Source: Streptomyces flavofungini (lineage in GTDB: Bacteria; Actinomycetota; Actinomycetes; Streptomycetales; Streptomycetaceae). Taken from it: DNA of 64,000 nt. Below, piece after piece: positions 10,114 to 20,000 of this stretch. Each line of letters begins with the position of its first letter. Positions within the stretch are counted from its first letter, which is position 1. The notes below the pieces were generated by a model. That model saw nothing but the letters and a program-made list of their open reading frames with translations. It had not been told where the DNA came from and did not search any database. The translations under genes were made by a program, and so were the position numbers. Where the stretch lies: the NCBI RefSeq assembly GCF_030388665.1, contig NZ_CP128846.1, positions 2,706,001-2,770,000 of the forward strand, in the 5' to 3' direction.

Positions 10114-11538
10114 TCAGACTCCGGCGGTCGTGGGGGCGTCGGCGAGGTCGGCGGGCGATGCCAGGTGGCCGGTGACCGCGGTGGCGGCGGCGACCTGCGG
10201 CGACACCAGATGGGTGCGTCCGCCCTTGCCCTGACGGCCCTCGAAGTTGCGGTTGGACGTGGACGCGGAGCGCTCGCCGGGGGCGAGTTGGTCGGGGTTC
10301 ATGCCCAGGCACATCGAGCAGCCCGCGTGCCGCCATTCGGCGCCCGCCGCGGTGAACACCTTGTCCAGGCCCTCCTCGACGGCCTGCAGGGCGACCCGCA
10401 CCGAGCCGGGCACCACCAGCATCCGTACGCCGTCGGCGACTTTGCGCCCGTCGAGGACGGCGGCGGCTGATCGGAGGTCTTCGATACGGCCGTTGGTGCA
10501 GGAGCCTACGAAGACGGTGTCCACCTTGATGTCCCGCAGCCGCTGTCCGGCGCTCAACCCCATGTACTCCAGGGCCTTTTCGGCGGCGAGCCGCTCCGAA
10601 GCGTCTTCGTACGAAGCCGGGTCGGGGACGTGTCCCGACAGGGGCAGGCCCTGGCCCGGGTTGGTGCCCCAGGTGACGAACGGGGAGAGCTCGGCGGCGT
10701 CGATGTAGACCTCGGCGTCGAAGACGGCGTCGTCGTCGGTGCGCAGCGTCTTCCAGTACGCGACGGCCTCGTCCCAGTCGGCGCCCTGCGGGGCGTGGGC
10801 GCGGTCCTTGATGTACGCGAAGGTCGTCTCGTCGGGGGCGATCATGCCCGCGCGGGCGCCGGCCTCGATGGACATGTTGCAGATGGTCATGCGGGCCTCC
10901 ATCGAGAGCTTCTCGATGGCCGGGCCGCGGTACTCCAGGATGTAGCCCTGGCCGCCGCCGGTGCCGATCCGGGCGATGATGGCGAGGATCAGGTCCTTGG
11001 CGGTGACGCCGTCGGGCAGTTCGCCGTCGACGGTGATGGCCATGGTCTTGGGGCGGGCCAGCGGCAGCGTCTGGGTCGCGAGGACGTGCTCCACCTGGGA
11101 GGTGCCGATGCCGAAGGCCAGCGCGCCGAAGGCGCCGTGCGTGGAGGTGTGGGAGTCGCCGCAGACCACCGTGGTGCCGGGCTGGGTCAGTCCCAGCTGC
11201 GGTCCCACCACGTGGACGACGCCCTGCTCGACGTCGCCGAGCGGGTGCAGCCGGACGCCGAACTCGGCGCAGTTCTTGCGCAGCGTCTCCAGCTGGGCGC
11301 GGGAGACGGGGTCGGCGATGGGCTTGTCGATGTCGAGGGTCGGGGTGTTGTGGTCCTCGGTGGCGATGGTCAGATCGAGGCGCCGCACCTGGCGTCCTGC
11401 CTGCCGGAGGCCGTCGAACGCCTGCGGGCTCGTCACCTCGTGCAGCAGGTGCAGATCGATGAAGAGGAGGTCGGGCTCGCCTTCGGCGCGCCGGACGACG
11501 TGGTCGTCCCAGACCTTCTCCGCGAGAGTCCTACCCAT
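10114..11538 (-). CDS. leuC: 3-isopropylmalate dehydratase large subunit
   Basis: The 474-aa [4Fe-4S] aconitase-family subunit that isomerises 2- to 3-isopropylmalate. [34 protein letters not shown] (first cluster Cys), [13 protein letters not shown] and the [12 protein letters not shown] pair (remaining cluster Cys) are all there. ATG 11538 has GGAGGG upstream; a further in-frame ATG upstream would add 12 non-conserved residues. It is divergent from ndgR, its probable regulator. Confidence 0.97.
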   Translation of the reverse strand: MGRTLAEKVWDDHVVRRAEGEPDLLFIDLHLLHEVTSPQAFDGLRQAGRQVRRLDLTIATEDHNTPTLDIDKPIADPVSRAQLETLRKNCAEFGVRLHPLGDVEQGVVHVVGPQLGLTQPGTTVVCGDSHTSTHGAFGALAFGIGTSQVEHVLATQTLPLARPKTMAITVDGELPDGVTAKDLILAIIARIGTGGGQGYILEYRGPAIEKLSMEARMTICNMSIEAGARAGMIAPDETTFAYIKDRAHAPQGADWDEAVAYWKTLRTDDDAVFDAEVYIDAAELSPFVTWGTNPGQGLPLSGHVPDPASYEDASERLAAEKALEYMGLSAGQRLRDIKVDTVFVGSCTNGRIEDLRSAAAVLDGRKVADGVRMLVVPGSVRVALQAVEEGLDKVFTAAGAEWRHAGCSMCLGMNPDQLAPGERSASTSNRNFEGRQGKGGRTHLVSPQVAAATAVTGHLASPADLADAPTTAGV

Positions 11539-11726
11539 CGCTTTCCCTCCGACCGGCGTCGTGCGCCGGCCCAACTAGAGAATCGGTTCGCCGGCGTCGT
11601 ACCCCTCGTGACTGCGTGCCGGACGCCGGCCGCGAATCCGTTGGTCTGCGGACCGCTCCTACAGAGTGGCGGGTTCCCGGAATTTTTGAACTTGCGTTTC
11701 ACAGAGTGAGACGCGAGTATCGTTGC
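11539..11726. promoter_or_regulatory. leuC-ndgR divergent promoter region
   Basis: 188 bp between two divergent starts. It contains an A/T-rich patch (11680-11691, AATTTTTGAAC) and short related sequences TACAGAGTGGC (11660-11670) and CACAGAGTGAG (11700-11710), which could be regulator half sites. In S. coelicolor NdgR is reported to act on leuCD; binding here is inferred. Confidence 0.45.
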
Positions 11727-12443
11727 ATGGACAACTCTAGCGGCGTAGGCGTTCTCGACAAGGCAGCCCTTGTCCTGAGCGCCCTGGAGTCCGGTCCCGC
11801 CACCCTTGCCGGGTTGGTCGCGGCCACCGGGCTCGCACGACCCACGGCCCATCGCCTGGCCGTGGCTCTGGAACACCACCGGATGGTGGCGCGAGACATG
11901 CAGGGCCGATTCATTCTCGGCCCGCGCCTGGCCGAGCTGGCCGCGGCGGCCGGCGAGGACCGCCTGCTCGCGACGGCCGGTCCGGTGCTCACGCATCTGC
12001 GGGACGTGACGGGCGAGAGCGCGCAGCTGTATCGCCGCCAGGGCGACATGCGGATCTGCGTGGCCGCGGCGGAGCGTCTCTCGGGCCTTCGGGACACGGT
12101 CCCGGTGGGTTCGACGCTCACGATGAAGGCGGGTTCGTCGGCGCAGATCCTGATGGCCTGGGAGGAGCCGGAGCGGCTGCACCGGGGCCTGCAGGGCGCG
12201 CGGTTCACGGCGACGGCCCTGTCGGGCGTGCGCCGCCGCGGCTGGGCGCAGTCGATCGGCGAGCGGGAGCCGGGGGTGGCGTCGGTGTCGGCTCCGGTGC
12301 GCGGTCCGTCGAACCGGGTGGTGGCGGCCGTGTCGGTCTCCGGGCCGATCGAGCGGCTGACGCGGCACCCGGGCCGGATGCACGCCCAGGCCGTCATCGA
12401 CGCGGCGGGCCGCCTCTCCGAGGCGCTGCGCCGCACCAGCTGA
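11727..12443 (+). CDS. ndgR: IclR-family regulator NdgR
   Basis: A 238-aa IclR-type regulator: an N-terminal winged HTH (VLDKAALVLSALESGPATLA, GLARPTAHRLAVAL) followed by the effector domain (VPVGSTLTMKAGSSAQILMA). It has the length and position (divergent from leuC) of NdgR, which ties leucine biosynthesis to nitrogen source and growth in streptomycetes. ATG 11727 begins MDNSSGVGVLDKAAL. Confidence 0.92.
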   Translation: MDNSSGVGVLDKAALVLSALESGPATLAGLVAATGLARPTAHRLAVALEHHRMVARDMQGRFILGPRLAELAAAAGEDRLLATAGPVLTHLRDVTGESAQLYRRQGDMRICVAAAERLSGLRDTVPVGSTLTMKAGSSAQILMAWEEPERLHRGLQGARFTATALSGVRRRGWAQSIGEREPGVASVSAPVRGPSNRVVAAVSVSGPIERLTRHPGRMHAQAVIDAAGRLSEALRRTS

Positions 12444-12549
12444 CACGGTCACCCCTCATCTCCGGCCCGCGGCTCCAACGCCGCAGCGGCGGGCGGGAGT
12501 TGGGGGGGTGCAGTACGTCCGCAACGGGTGTCGTACGCCCGTACACGAA

Positions 12550-12577
12550 GAAGCCCTTCCCGACCGGGAAGGGCTTC
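12550..12577 (-). terminator. Terminator of the tRNA operon
   Basis: A 12-bp perfect stem (12550-12561 GAAGCCCTTCCC with 12566-12577) and 4-base loop, followed on the minus strand by TTCTTCGT. It sits 10 bp after the last tRNA-Glu gene and is convergent with ndgR. Confidence 0.85.
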
Positions 12578-12586
12578 CTCTTCGCG

Positions 12587-12659
12587 TACCCCCGACCGGA
12601 TTCGAACCGGCGCTACCGCCTTGAGAGGGCGGCGTGCTAGGCCGCTACACAACGGGGGC
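12587..12659 (-). tRNA. tRNA-Glu (CTC)
   Basis: Cloverleaf on the minus strand: acceptor GCCCCCG/CGGGGGT, anticodon stem CCGCC/GGCGG, loop CTCTCAA (anticodon CTC, reads GAG), T arm CCGGTTCGAATCCGG. The 3' CCA is not encoded. Last of five tRNA genes in the transcript. Confidence 0.95.
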
Positions 12660-12682
12660 TTGCTGGTGTTGCTGTTACTGCG

Positions 12683-12754
12683 CTGGGCTACCAGGACTCG
12701 AACCTAGAACAAAGGAACCAGAAACCTTCGTGTTGCCAATTACACCATAGCCCA
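12683..12754 (-). tRNA. tRNA-Gln (CTG)
   Basis: Cloverleaf on the minus strand: acceptor TGGGCTA/TAGCCCA, anticodon arm AAGGT-TTCTGGT-TCCTT (anticodon CTG; a U.U mismatch closes the loop), T arm with GGTTCGAGTCC. CCA not encoded. Confidence 0.93.
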
Positions 12755-12778
12755 TGGGTGGTCTAGACCAGACCACAG

Positions 12779-12851
12779 TACCCCCGACCGGATTCGAACC
12801 GGCGCTACCGCCTTGAGAGGGCGGCGTGCTAGGCCGCTACACAACGGGGGC
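12779..12851 (-). tRNA. tRNA-Glu (CTC)
   Basis: Same sequence as the copy at 12587-12659 (identical acceptor, anticodon CTC and T arms). Confidence 0.95.
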
Positions 12852-12913
12852 CCTAGCGATCCTGCATTGAAGTCAGTGGGTGCGACCCGAACTGTCCTCA
12901 CGGGAAGGATCTG

Positions 12914-12986
12914 TACCCCCGACCGGATTCGAACCGGCGCTACTGCCTTGAGAGGGCAGCGTGCTAGGCCGCTACACAACGGGGGC
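12914..12986 (-). tRNA. tRNA-Glu (CTC), anticodon-stem variant
   Basis: Like the other two tRNA-Glu genes, but the anticodon stem is CTGCC/GGCAG instead of CCGCC/GGCGG: a compensatory pair change that keeps the stem. Anticodon CTC. Confidence 0.95.
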
Positions 12987-13027
12987 TTCGCGGATCAGGA
13001 TCCGCAAGTGCAGATGAGCTCTGCGAG

Positions 13028-13099
13028 CTGGCCTACCAGGACTCGAACCTAGACTAACTGAACCAGAATCAGTCGTGCTGCCAATTACACCATAGGCCA
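13028..13099 (-). tRNA. tRNA-Gln (CTG)
   Basis: Cloverleaf on the minus strand: acceptor TGGCCTA/TAGGCCA, anticodon arm ACTGA-TTCTGGT-TCAGT (fully paired; anticodon CTG), T arm as in the other Gln copy. First gene of the tRNA array. Confidence 0.94.
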
Positions 13100-13108
13100 T
13101 CAAAGCGC

Positions 13109-13130
13109 AACCCCCTGTGGGGGCTTTGTT
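13109..13130 (-). terminator. Short hairpin between HAD gene and tRNA array
   Basis: CCCCC (13111-13115) and GGGGG (13119-13123) pair around a 3-base loop; possible end of the gltX/HAD transcript, or leader structure of the tRNA array. Weak call. Confidence 0.35.
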
Positions 13131-13188
13131 TGACTTGCGCTTCCCGGTCCGGACCTTTCGGCCCCTCTCGGGCGGCGCAGGAAGAACA

Positions 13189-13929
13189 TTACCCGAAGGT
13201 GGACGGCGCTCCAAAACGGGTATCGGCCAGCAACAGCGCGGGCAGCTCGGCGAGGCCGCCGATGCGGTGGACGCCCGACGGGCCTTCCCGGGCCGAGCCG
13301 TTGCGGTCGACCCAGATGCCGAGCAGGCCCGCGTCGCGGGCGCCGCGGGCGTCGATCTCCGGCTGGTCGCCGACGTAGGCGATCTCCGCGGGCGCGAGGT
13401 CGAGGGCCTCGCACACGGCGTGGAACGCCTCCGCCGCGGGCTTGGAGACGCCCAGGTCGGCGGCGCAGAGCAGGGCCTCGAAGCGGTCGCGCACGCCGAG
13501 GGCGCGCAGCTTGTGGTCCTGCACGACGTGCGCGGAGTTGGACAGGACCGCGTGCCGGTAGCGGCCCGCGAGGGCGTCCAGGGCCGGCAGGGTGTCCGGG
13601 AAGAGGGCCCAGGCGGCTTCGTAGTGCACGCGGTAGCGGGCGAACCAGGCGTCGGCCTCGGTGTCGTCGAGCGCGGCCCCCACGAAGTCGCGCACCCGGT
13701 CACGGCGCTGCGTCTCGAAGTCCACCTCACCGGCGCCGAAGCGGCCCCAGTGGCGCTCGGTGGTCTCCTTCCACAGCGCGAGGGCCTCCTCGGCGGTGCC
13801 GTACCCGGCCAGGAGGTCCTCGGCGACGAGGTGGGCGCGCATGCCCTCGGTGTCGGCGTGCGCGTAGTCGAAGATCGTGTCGTCGATGTCCCAGACCACG
13901 GCTTTGATCCGCTCGGCTCTGATCGGCAT
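13189..13929 (-). CDS. HAD-superfamily hydrolase
   Basis: A 246-aa haloacid-dehalogenase-like phosphatase. Motif I is VVWDIDDTIFDYAHA (nucleophile Asp and DxDxT), motif II is HAVLSNSAHVV, the motif III Lys lies in LGVSKPAAEAF, and motif IV is YVGDQPEIDARGA. The helical cap follows motif I (C1 type). The substrate cannot be told from sequence. It follows gltX on the same strand after a strong hairpin. Confidence 0.88.
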   Translation of the reverse strand: MPIRAERIKAVVWDIDDTIFDYAHADTEGMRAHLVAEDLLAGYGTAEEALALWKETTERHWGRFGAGEVDFETQRRDRVRDFVGAALDDTEADAWFARYRVHYEAAWALFPDTLPALDALAGRYRHAVLSNSAHVVQDHKLRALGVRDRFEALLCAADLGVSKPAAEAFHAVCEALDLAPAEIAYVGDQPEIDARGARDAGLLGIWVDRNGSAREGPSGVHRIGGLAELPALLLADTRFGAPSTFG

Positions 13930-13944
13930 GCTTCGAACGTACGT

Positions 13945-13981
13945 GAAGGGCCCGGGAGCCGTGGTGGCTTCCGGGCCCTTC
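13945..13981 (-). terminator. Long hairpin between gltX and the HAD gene
   Basis: A near-perfect 16-bp inverted repeat (13945-13960 with 13966-13981, GAAGGGCCCGGGAGCC and complement) flanked by a further GTAC/GTAC pair. It lies 21 bp after the gltX stop and before the HAD start, so it probably terminates gltX or lowers HAD expression. Confidence 0.7.
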
Positions 13982-14002
13982 GTACGTGACGTACCGGCGC
14001 GG

Positions 14003-15475
14003 TTACGCGGTGAGCTTGGCCAGGGCCGCGTCGACGCGGGCCAGTGCCTTCTCCTTGCCCAGGATCTCCAGGGACTCGAAGAGCGGCAGGCCGACCGTGC
14101 GGCCGGTGACCGCGACGCGTACCGGGGCCTGCGCCTTGCCGAGCTTCAGGCCGTGGGCCTCGCCCGCGGCCAGGACGGCCTCCTTGAGGGACTCCGCCGA
14201 GGTCCAGTCGGCCGCGTCCAGCTTCTCGCGGGCGGTGCGGAGCAGGGCGTCGCTGCCCTCCTTCATCGCCTTCGTCCAGGACGCCTCGTCGAAGACCGGC
14301 TCCGGCAGGAACAGGAAGTCGACGTTGTCCGTGATCTCGGAGAGGACCTTCAGACGGGTCTGGGCGTGCGGGGCGATCGCGTCCCACTTCTCCTGGTCGA
14401 AGGCGTCCGGCGCCCAGGGGGCGTGCGGGGCCTTGAGCCAGGGGGCGCAGGCCTCGGCGAAGGCCTTCACGTCCAGCATCCGGATGTGGTCGGCGTTGAT
14501 CGCCTCGGCCTTCTTCAGGTCGAAGCGGGCCGGGTTGGCGTTCACGTCCGCGAGGTCGAACTTCGCGACCATCTCGGGGATCGAGAAGACGTCCTGGTCG
14601 GCGGAGAAGGACCAGCCCAGGAGGGACAGGTAGTTCAGCAGGCCCTCGGGCAGGAAGCCGCGCTCGCGGTAGAGGTTGAGCGAGGCCTGGGGGTCGCGCT
14701 TGGAGAGCTTCTTGTTGCCCTCGCCCATCACGTACGGGAGGTGGCCGAACTCGGGGATCGTCCGTGCGATGCCCAGCTCGATCAGCGCCTTGTAGAGCGC
14801 GATCTGGCGCGGGGTCGAGGAGAGCAGGTCCTCGCCGCGGAGCACGTGGGTGATCTCCATGAGGGCGTCGTCGACCGGGTTGACCAGCGTGTACAGCGGG
14901 GCGCCGTTGGCACGCACGATGCCGTAGTCGGTGACGTTCTCGGCCTGGACGGTGATCTCGCCGCGCACCAGGTCGGTGAAGGTGGTGGCCTCGTCGGGCA
15001 TCCGGAAGCGCACGATGTGGCTGCGGCCCTCGGCCTCGTACGCCTGCTTCTGCTCGGCGGTCAGGTCGCGGCAGTGGCCGTCGTAGCCGGACGGCTTGCC
15101 GGCGGCGCGAGCGGCCTCGCGGCGGGCGTCCAGCTCCTCGGTGGTGCAGTAGCAGGGGTAGGCGTGGCCGGCGTCGAGGAGCTTGGCCGCGACGTCCCGG
15201 TAGATGTCCATGCGCTGCGACTGCCGGTACGGCGCGTGCGGGCCGCCGACCTCGGGGCCCTCGTCCCAGTCGAAGCCCAGCCAGCGCATGGAGTCCAGGA
15301 GCTGCTCGTAGGACTCCTCGGAGTCACGGGCCGCGTCGGTGTCCTCGATGCGGAAGACCAGGGTGCCCTCGTTGTGCCGGGCGTAGGCCCAGTTGAACAG
15401 GGCGGTGCGGACCAGGCCCACGTGGGGGTTGCCGGTCGGGGAGGGACAGAAACGTACGCGTACCGCGTTAGCCAC
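14003..15475 (-). CDS. gltX: Glutamate--tRNA ligase
   Basis: A 490-aa class I aminoacyl-tRNA synthetase. [20 protein letters not shown] is the HIGH-like region, [15 protein letters not shown] follows, and [10 protein letters not shown] is the KMSKS-like loop; the C-terminal helical anticodon-binding part is present. A CYC...C arrangement ([19 protein letters not shown]) recalls the zinc site of some GluRS enzymes, but the fourth ligand (His) is Asp here. Streptomycetes generally use a non-discriminating GluRS that also charges tRNA-Gln. GTG 15475 overlaps the upstream FAH-family gene by 8 bp. Confidence 0.96.
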   Translation of the reverse strand: MANAVRVRFCPSPTGNPHVGLVRTALFNWAYARHNEGTLVFRIEDTDAARDSEESYEQLLDSMRWLGFDWDEGPEVGGPHAPYRQSQRMDIYRDVAAKLLDAGHAYPCYCTTEELDARREAARAAGKPSGYDGHCRDLTAEQKQAYEAEGRSHIVRFRMPDEATTFTDLVRGEITVQAENVTDYGIVRANGAPLYTLVNPVDDALMEITHVLRGEDLLSSTPRQIALYKALIELGIARTIPEFGHLPYVMGEGNKKLSKRDPQASLNLYRERGFLPEGLLNYLSLLGWSFSADQDVFSIPEMVAKFDLADVNANPARFDLKKAEAINADHIRMLDVKAFAEACAPWLKAPHAPWAPDAFDQEKWDAIAPHAQTRLKVLSEITDNVDFLFLPEPVFDEASWTKAMKEGSDALLRTAREKLDAADWTSAESLKEAVLAAGEAHGLKLGKAQAPVRVAVTGRTVGLPLFESLEILGKEKALARVDAALAKLTA

Positions 15476-16265
15476 GCTTGATCACCTTGTTGGTGAGAGT
15501 GCCGATGCCTTCGATGGTGACGGCGACCTCGTCGCCGACGTTGAGGGGGCCGACCCCTGCCGGGGTGCCCGTGAGGACGACGTCGCCGGGGAGCAGCGTC
15601 ATGGCCTCGGTGATGTGGACGATGAGGTCCTCGATGGGACGGATCATGTCCGCGGTGCGACCCAGCTGGCGCTGCTCGCCGTTGACCGTGCACTGCACGG
15701 TCAGGTCGGCGGCGCGGGCCAGGTCGATGTCGGTCTCCACCCAGGGGCCGAGCGGGCAGGAGGTGTCGAAGCCCTTGGCGCGCGACCACTGGTTCTCGCG
15801 CCGCTGCACGTCCCGCGCGGTGACGTCGTTGGCGCAGGTGTAGCCGAGGATGACGTCGGCGACGCGCTCGCGCGGCACCTCACGGCACATCCGGCCGATG
15901 ACCACGGCCAGCTCGGCCTCGTGGTGCACTTCCTGGGAGAACGAGGGGTACTCGACGGGGTCGCCGGGGCCGCACACGGAGGTGGACGGCTTGAAGAAGG
16001 CGACCGGGGCGTCGGGGATCTCGTTGCCGAGTTCCTTGGCGTGGTCCGCGTAGTTGCGGCCGATGCCCACGATCTTGTTGGGAAGGACCGGTGGGAGCAG
16101 GCGGACCTTGTTCAGCGGGACCTTTGTGCCGGAGAGCTCGAAGTCGGCGAACGGGATGCCCTTGATGATGTCGAGGACGAGCCCCTCGGTGCTTCCGGGG
16201 GGAGCTTCGCCCTCGACCGCGCCGAAGGCGACATTGCCGTCGATGGAGAACCTGGCGATGCGCAA
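15468..16265 (-). CDS. Fumarylacetoacetate hydrolase family protein
   Basis: A 265-aa FAH-fold enzyme. [16 protein letters not shown] is the N-terminal signature, and the metal ligands appear in the [12 protein letters not shown] segment (ExE type) and [31 protein letters not shown] closes the site. Family members are C-C hydrolases, isomerases or decarboxylases of oxo acids; the substrate here is unknown. I start it at TTG 16265 ([10 protein letters not shown]) because conserved sequence begins there and AAGGGG lies upstream; the long upstream frame is a shadow of the peptide gene. It overlaps gltX by 8 bp. Confidence 0.88.
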   Translation of the reverse strand: MRIARFSIDGNVAFGAVEGEAPPGSTEGLVLDIIKGIPFADFELSGTKVPLNKVRLLPPVLPNKIVGIGRNYADHAKELGNEIPDAPVAFFKPSTSVCGPGDPVEYPSFSQEVHHEAELAVVIGRMCREVPRERVADVILGYTCANDVTARDVQRRENQWSRAKGFDTSCPLGPWVETDIDLARAADLTVQCTVNGEQRQLGRTADMIRPIEDLIVHITEAMTLLPGDVVLTGTPAGVGPLNVGDEVAVTIEGIGTLTNKVIKRG

Positions 16266-16333
16266 CGGAGCCCCTTGCGTCTGGGTGGAGTGTGACGCGT
16301 CGAGTCTATGGGGCCTCGCGGCCGTCCTCTTTG

Positions 16334-16507
16334 TTACTGCGGCACGTCCATGAGGGTGGTGCGGCGCGGGTTGGCCGTCTGGGCCGGCAGTTCCGTGGTG
16401 TGTTCCGGCTGCTCCGGCGCGGCCTGCACCTCGTCGGCATCCTTGAGGTGCGCGAGGGTGGTGCGGCGCGGGTTGGCTATGTTGCGGAACATCAGCGTGG
16501 ACTTCAT
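16334..16507 (-). CDS. 57-aa peptide with duplicated ANPRRTTL motif
   Basis: A short gene from ATG 16507 to TAA 16334-16336. The peptide begins MKSTLMFRNIANPRRTTLAH and ends TANPRRTTLMDVPQ; between the two copies of ANPRRTTL lies an acidic, Pro/Gln/Glu-rich linker of about 30 residues. No signal peptide, membrane segment or known domain is seen. The ribosome-binding site is weak. Perfect conservation of the octapeptide in two places, and its position immediately divergent from a conservon, argue that it is real. It could be a RiPP-like precursor, a docking peptide or a small regulator. The assignment of function is open. Confidence 0.72.
   Translation of the reverse strand: MKSTLMFRNIANPRRTTLAHLKDADEVQAAPEQPEHTTELPAQTANPRRTTLMDVPQ
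16352..16477. repeat. 24-bp direct repeat within the peptide gene
   Basis: The 24 bp at 16352-16375 recur exactly at 16454-16477 (start GAGGGTGGTGCGG, end GGGTTGGC on the plus strand), 102 bp apart and in the same codon frame. They encode the two ANPRRTTL copies. Confidence 0.9.
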
Positions 16508-17081
16508 CTGCCGTTTCGACCCTGTCGGTTGGGGCGTCGCTCACTGGACGCCGGTTGTCGGTTTCGCCATCCCTGTAAAGCGTCAGGCTAAACATGCAAT
16601 TCCCGACCAAAGTCCAGAAGAGGCCATGATCTTCATGTGAGTTTGCTCACTTAGTAGTGGGCAAAAGGGTCAATTCCGGCTGACGGTTCGACCATTGAAA
16701 ACGGACATTGCCCGCCTGAAGCGCCCATTCCGCTCCTGATCATGAAGACTGGGACACCCGGCGCGCCCGAGGTTCTCGTACGGGAAAGTCCGTTATGGGC
16801 GACTTCACTTTCTACGTCTCGTAACGCGCCAATCACGTGGTGTCACGGAGTTCCTGGTCTGACCCACGGGCCTTGTTGGAGATCCTGCACTGTGCTGGAA
16901 TTCCCGGGACCGCCGCGGGATCGAACCGGCGCACAGGGGCGCAACGCAGCGCCGAGTGGCGGCGGGAAGGGGGAGAGCAGCGCCGGTCTCACGACCACCA
17001 AGGGGCGCCCCGCGCCCCGAGACGCCGACACCGTCCCGCCGTCCACGCGGCAGGACGCCTGGTCCAGAGGTTGCGACGCTA
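16508..17081. promoter_or_regulatory. Divergent control region of the ANPRRTTL peptide and conservon 1
   Basis: 574 bp without another convincing gene. The section 16590-16830 is clearly richer in A/T than its surroundings, as expected for promoters reading both ways. It contains a small dyad GTGAG-TTTG-CTCAC (16637-16650). The end next to cvnA1 (about 16880-17070) is G/C-rich and looks like untranslated leader. No -10/-35 pair could be assigned with confidence. Confidence 0.5.
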
Positions 17082-20000
17082 GTGCAGGGACGTTTCAAGA
17101 GGGATGGCAAGGGGTCTCCCCAGGCCGGTCGCGGCCGAGGGGATGCCTCGGCGGAGCCGGAGCGCGGCGGGAGTGACCGCGGCTCCTCGGCCCAGCACGC
17201 CCAGAACCCGGGACAGGTGCAGTCCGGTGACGGCGGTGCGGGCGCTTCCGGCCCGGCCGCGGGCACAGCGCTGTCCAAGGGGTCCAAGACGCCTCCGGGT
17301 CCCGGCCCGCGAATAGCCCTGCGCAACTGGCGCATCTCCACACGTCTGGTGTCGCTGCTCGCGCTCCCCGTCATCGCCGCGACCTCTCTTGGCGCGCTGC
17401 GCATCAACTCGTCCCTCGACGAGATCGAGCAGCTCGACAACATGAAGCTGCTCACGGACATGACCAAGCAGGCCACCGACCTGGCCGCGGCGCTCCAGGA
17501 GGAGCGCGACCAGTCGGCGGGCCCCCTCGCGCACGGCGCGAACGACTCGGACTTCGCCGTCAAGGGCACCCGGGTGAAGACTGACCGCGCCTACCGCACC
17601 TTCCTGCGCGGCACCCAGCAGCTGGAGGACGGCGACAACGACAAGGGTCTGCTCGGCGTCCGCCAGAGCACCATCCAGATCACCCGGCAGCTGCAGAAGA
17701 TCAACGAAGTGCGCCGCAACGCGTACGCCGACGACAAGTCCTTCTCGCAGACGGTCGACGCCTACAGCCAGCTCATCGAGCAGCTCCTCAAGCTCTCCCA
17801 GGACATGGCGCAGGCGACCAGCAACCCGGACATGATCCAGCGCACCCGCGCGCTGTCCGCGTTCTCCTCCGCCAAGGAGTACGCCTCCGTGCAGCGCGCG
17901 ATCATCGCGGCCGCGCTGCCCGCGAACAACCGCGAGTTCGGCAAGCTCTCCGAGACCGACCGCCGCTACGCCTTCTCCGCCCTGGACAAGGAGGGCTCGG
18001 AGCTCCAGTCCTTCAACCGGATCTACACCGGTGACCGCGAGAAGCTCCTCAAGCCCATCAGCGAGGGCAACCCCTCCATCCAGGCCGCCAACTCCTACGC
18101 CAAGCGCGTCCTTGAGCAGGAGGGCGGCATCAAGCTCCGCGGCAAGCGCTCCTACAAGGACTGGGTGGACGCCGACTCCACCAAGATCTCGGAGATGGCC
18201 AAGATCGAGCTGACGCTGCTCGACGAGATGGAGCAGAAGGCCCGTTCGCTCAGGAACGAGTCCGAGCAGCAGGCGATCCTCAACGGTGCGCTCATCCTGC
18301 TCGTGCTCGGCGTCTCGCTCGTCGGCGCCTTCGTCGTGGCCCGGTCCATGATCCGCTCGCTGCGGCGACTCCAGGACACGGCCACCAAGGTCGCCCAGGA
18401 CCGCCTGCCCGAGCTGGTCAAGCAGCTCTCCGAGTCCGACCCGCAGGACGTCGACACGTCCGTGGAGTCGGTCGGTGTGCACTCCCGGGACGAGATCGGC
18501 CAGGTGGCCGCGGCCTTCGACGACGTGCACCGCGAGGCCGTCCGCCTCGCCGCCGAGCAGGCCCTTCTGCGGGGCAACGTCAACGCGATGTTCACCAACC
18601 TCTCGCGCCGCTCCCAGGGCCTCATCCAGCGCCAGCTCTCGCTCATCTCCGAGCTGGAGTCCCGCGAGGCCGACCCGGACCAGCTGTCCTCGCTGTTCAA
18701 GCTCGACCACCTCGCGACCCGCATGCGCCGTAACGGTGAGAACCTCCTCGTTCTCGCCGGTGAAGAGCCCGGCCGCCGCTGGACCCGCCCCGTGCCCCTC
18801 GTCGACGTGCTGCGTGCCGCCGCGTCCGAGGTGGAGCAGTACGAGCGCATCGAGCTGTCCGCCGTGCCCTCGACCGAGGTCGCGGGACGCGTCGTCAACG
18901 ACCTCGTGCACCTGCTCGCCGAGCTCCTCGAGAACGCGACGTCGTTCTCCTCGCCGCAGACCAAGGTCAAGGTGACCGGTCACGCGCTGCCCGACGGCCG
19001 CGTGCTCATCGAGATCCACGACACCGGCATCGGCCTCTCCCCCGAGGACCTCGCCGCGATCAACGAGCGGCTCGCGTCGCCGCCCACCGTGGACGTCTCC
19101 GTCTCCCGCCGCATGGGTCTGTTCGTGGTCGGCCGCCTCTCGCAGCGCCACGGCATCCGCATCCAGCTGCGCCCCTCCGACTCCGGCGGTACGACCGCCC
19201 TCGTCATGCTGCCCGTCGATGTCGCCCAGGGCGGCAAGAAGGTCCCGAGCAAGGCGGGCGCGCCCGCCCCGACCGGCGGCCCGGCCGCGGCCCAGGCCTC
19301 GGCGGGTGCCGCCGCGGCCCGGCGTGGCGGTGGCGTGGCGGCCGGTCTCAGCGGTGCCGCACGTGCCCGTGGCGGCCAGGTCGGCCCCGGTGCCGGTGCG
19401 CAGCGCGGCCAGGTGGCCTCCGGTCCGGGACCGCGTGCGGCGCTGCCCGCGCGCGGCGGCACCAACCAGGGTGGTCCTTCCACCGGGTCGCCGGTGGCGC
19501 CCGGCGGTCTCGCGGGGGCCGGTGCGTCCGGGCCCGGCGCGAGCGGTCCCGCGGGGCTCGCAGGGCCCTCGGCGCCGAACGGCCCCCTGGGCGGTCAGCG
19601 TCCGCAGGCGCCGCAGCTGCCGCAGAGCCCCCAGCCCCCGCAGGGCGGCCGGACGGGCTTCTCCCAGGGCAGTCGCCCCGGCGCGGCCCAGCCTCCGGTG
19701 CCCCAGCAGCGCACGAACGACGCGGGCCCGGGTGCCGGTGGCGAGCAGGGCCGTCGGCCGCAGCTGCCGCCGCGGCCGGGCGCGGATCAGCGCGGCAACG
19801 CCCCCCGTGCCGAGCTGCCCGGCGGCAACCCCCAGCCCCGTACGCCCAGTTGGAGCGACGAGAACGCGCAGCCGCAGGTCTCCCGCGAGCCGTTCGACGC
19901 TCCCCGCGGCCACGAGGAGCCCGAGTCCACCGGTCAGTTCGCGGTCCCCGCGGGCCTCGACGACCGCCAGGGCCCCGGCTCCACCGCGCAGTTCGACCGC

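Noticed and set aside
11539..11726. Leader peptide before leuC
   Set aside because: No short frame with tandem branched-chain codons followed by a terminator is visible on the minus strand here; control by NdgR is the simpler reading.
16292..16640. Two overlapping plus-strand frames (about 100 codons) over the peptide gene
   Set aside because: They are antisense shadows; the minus strand has the in-frame duplicated octapeptide and a sensible start and stop.
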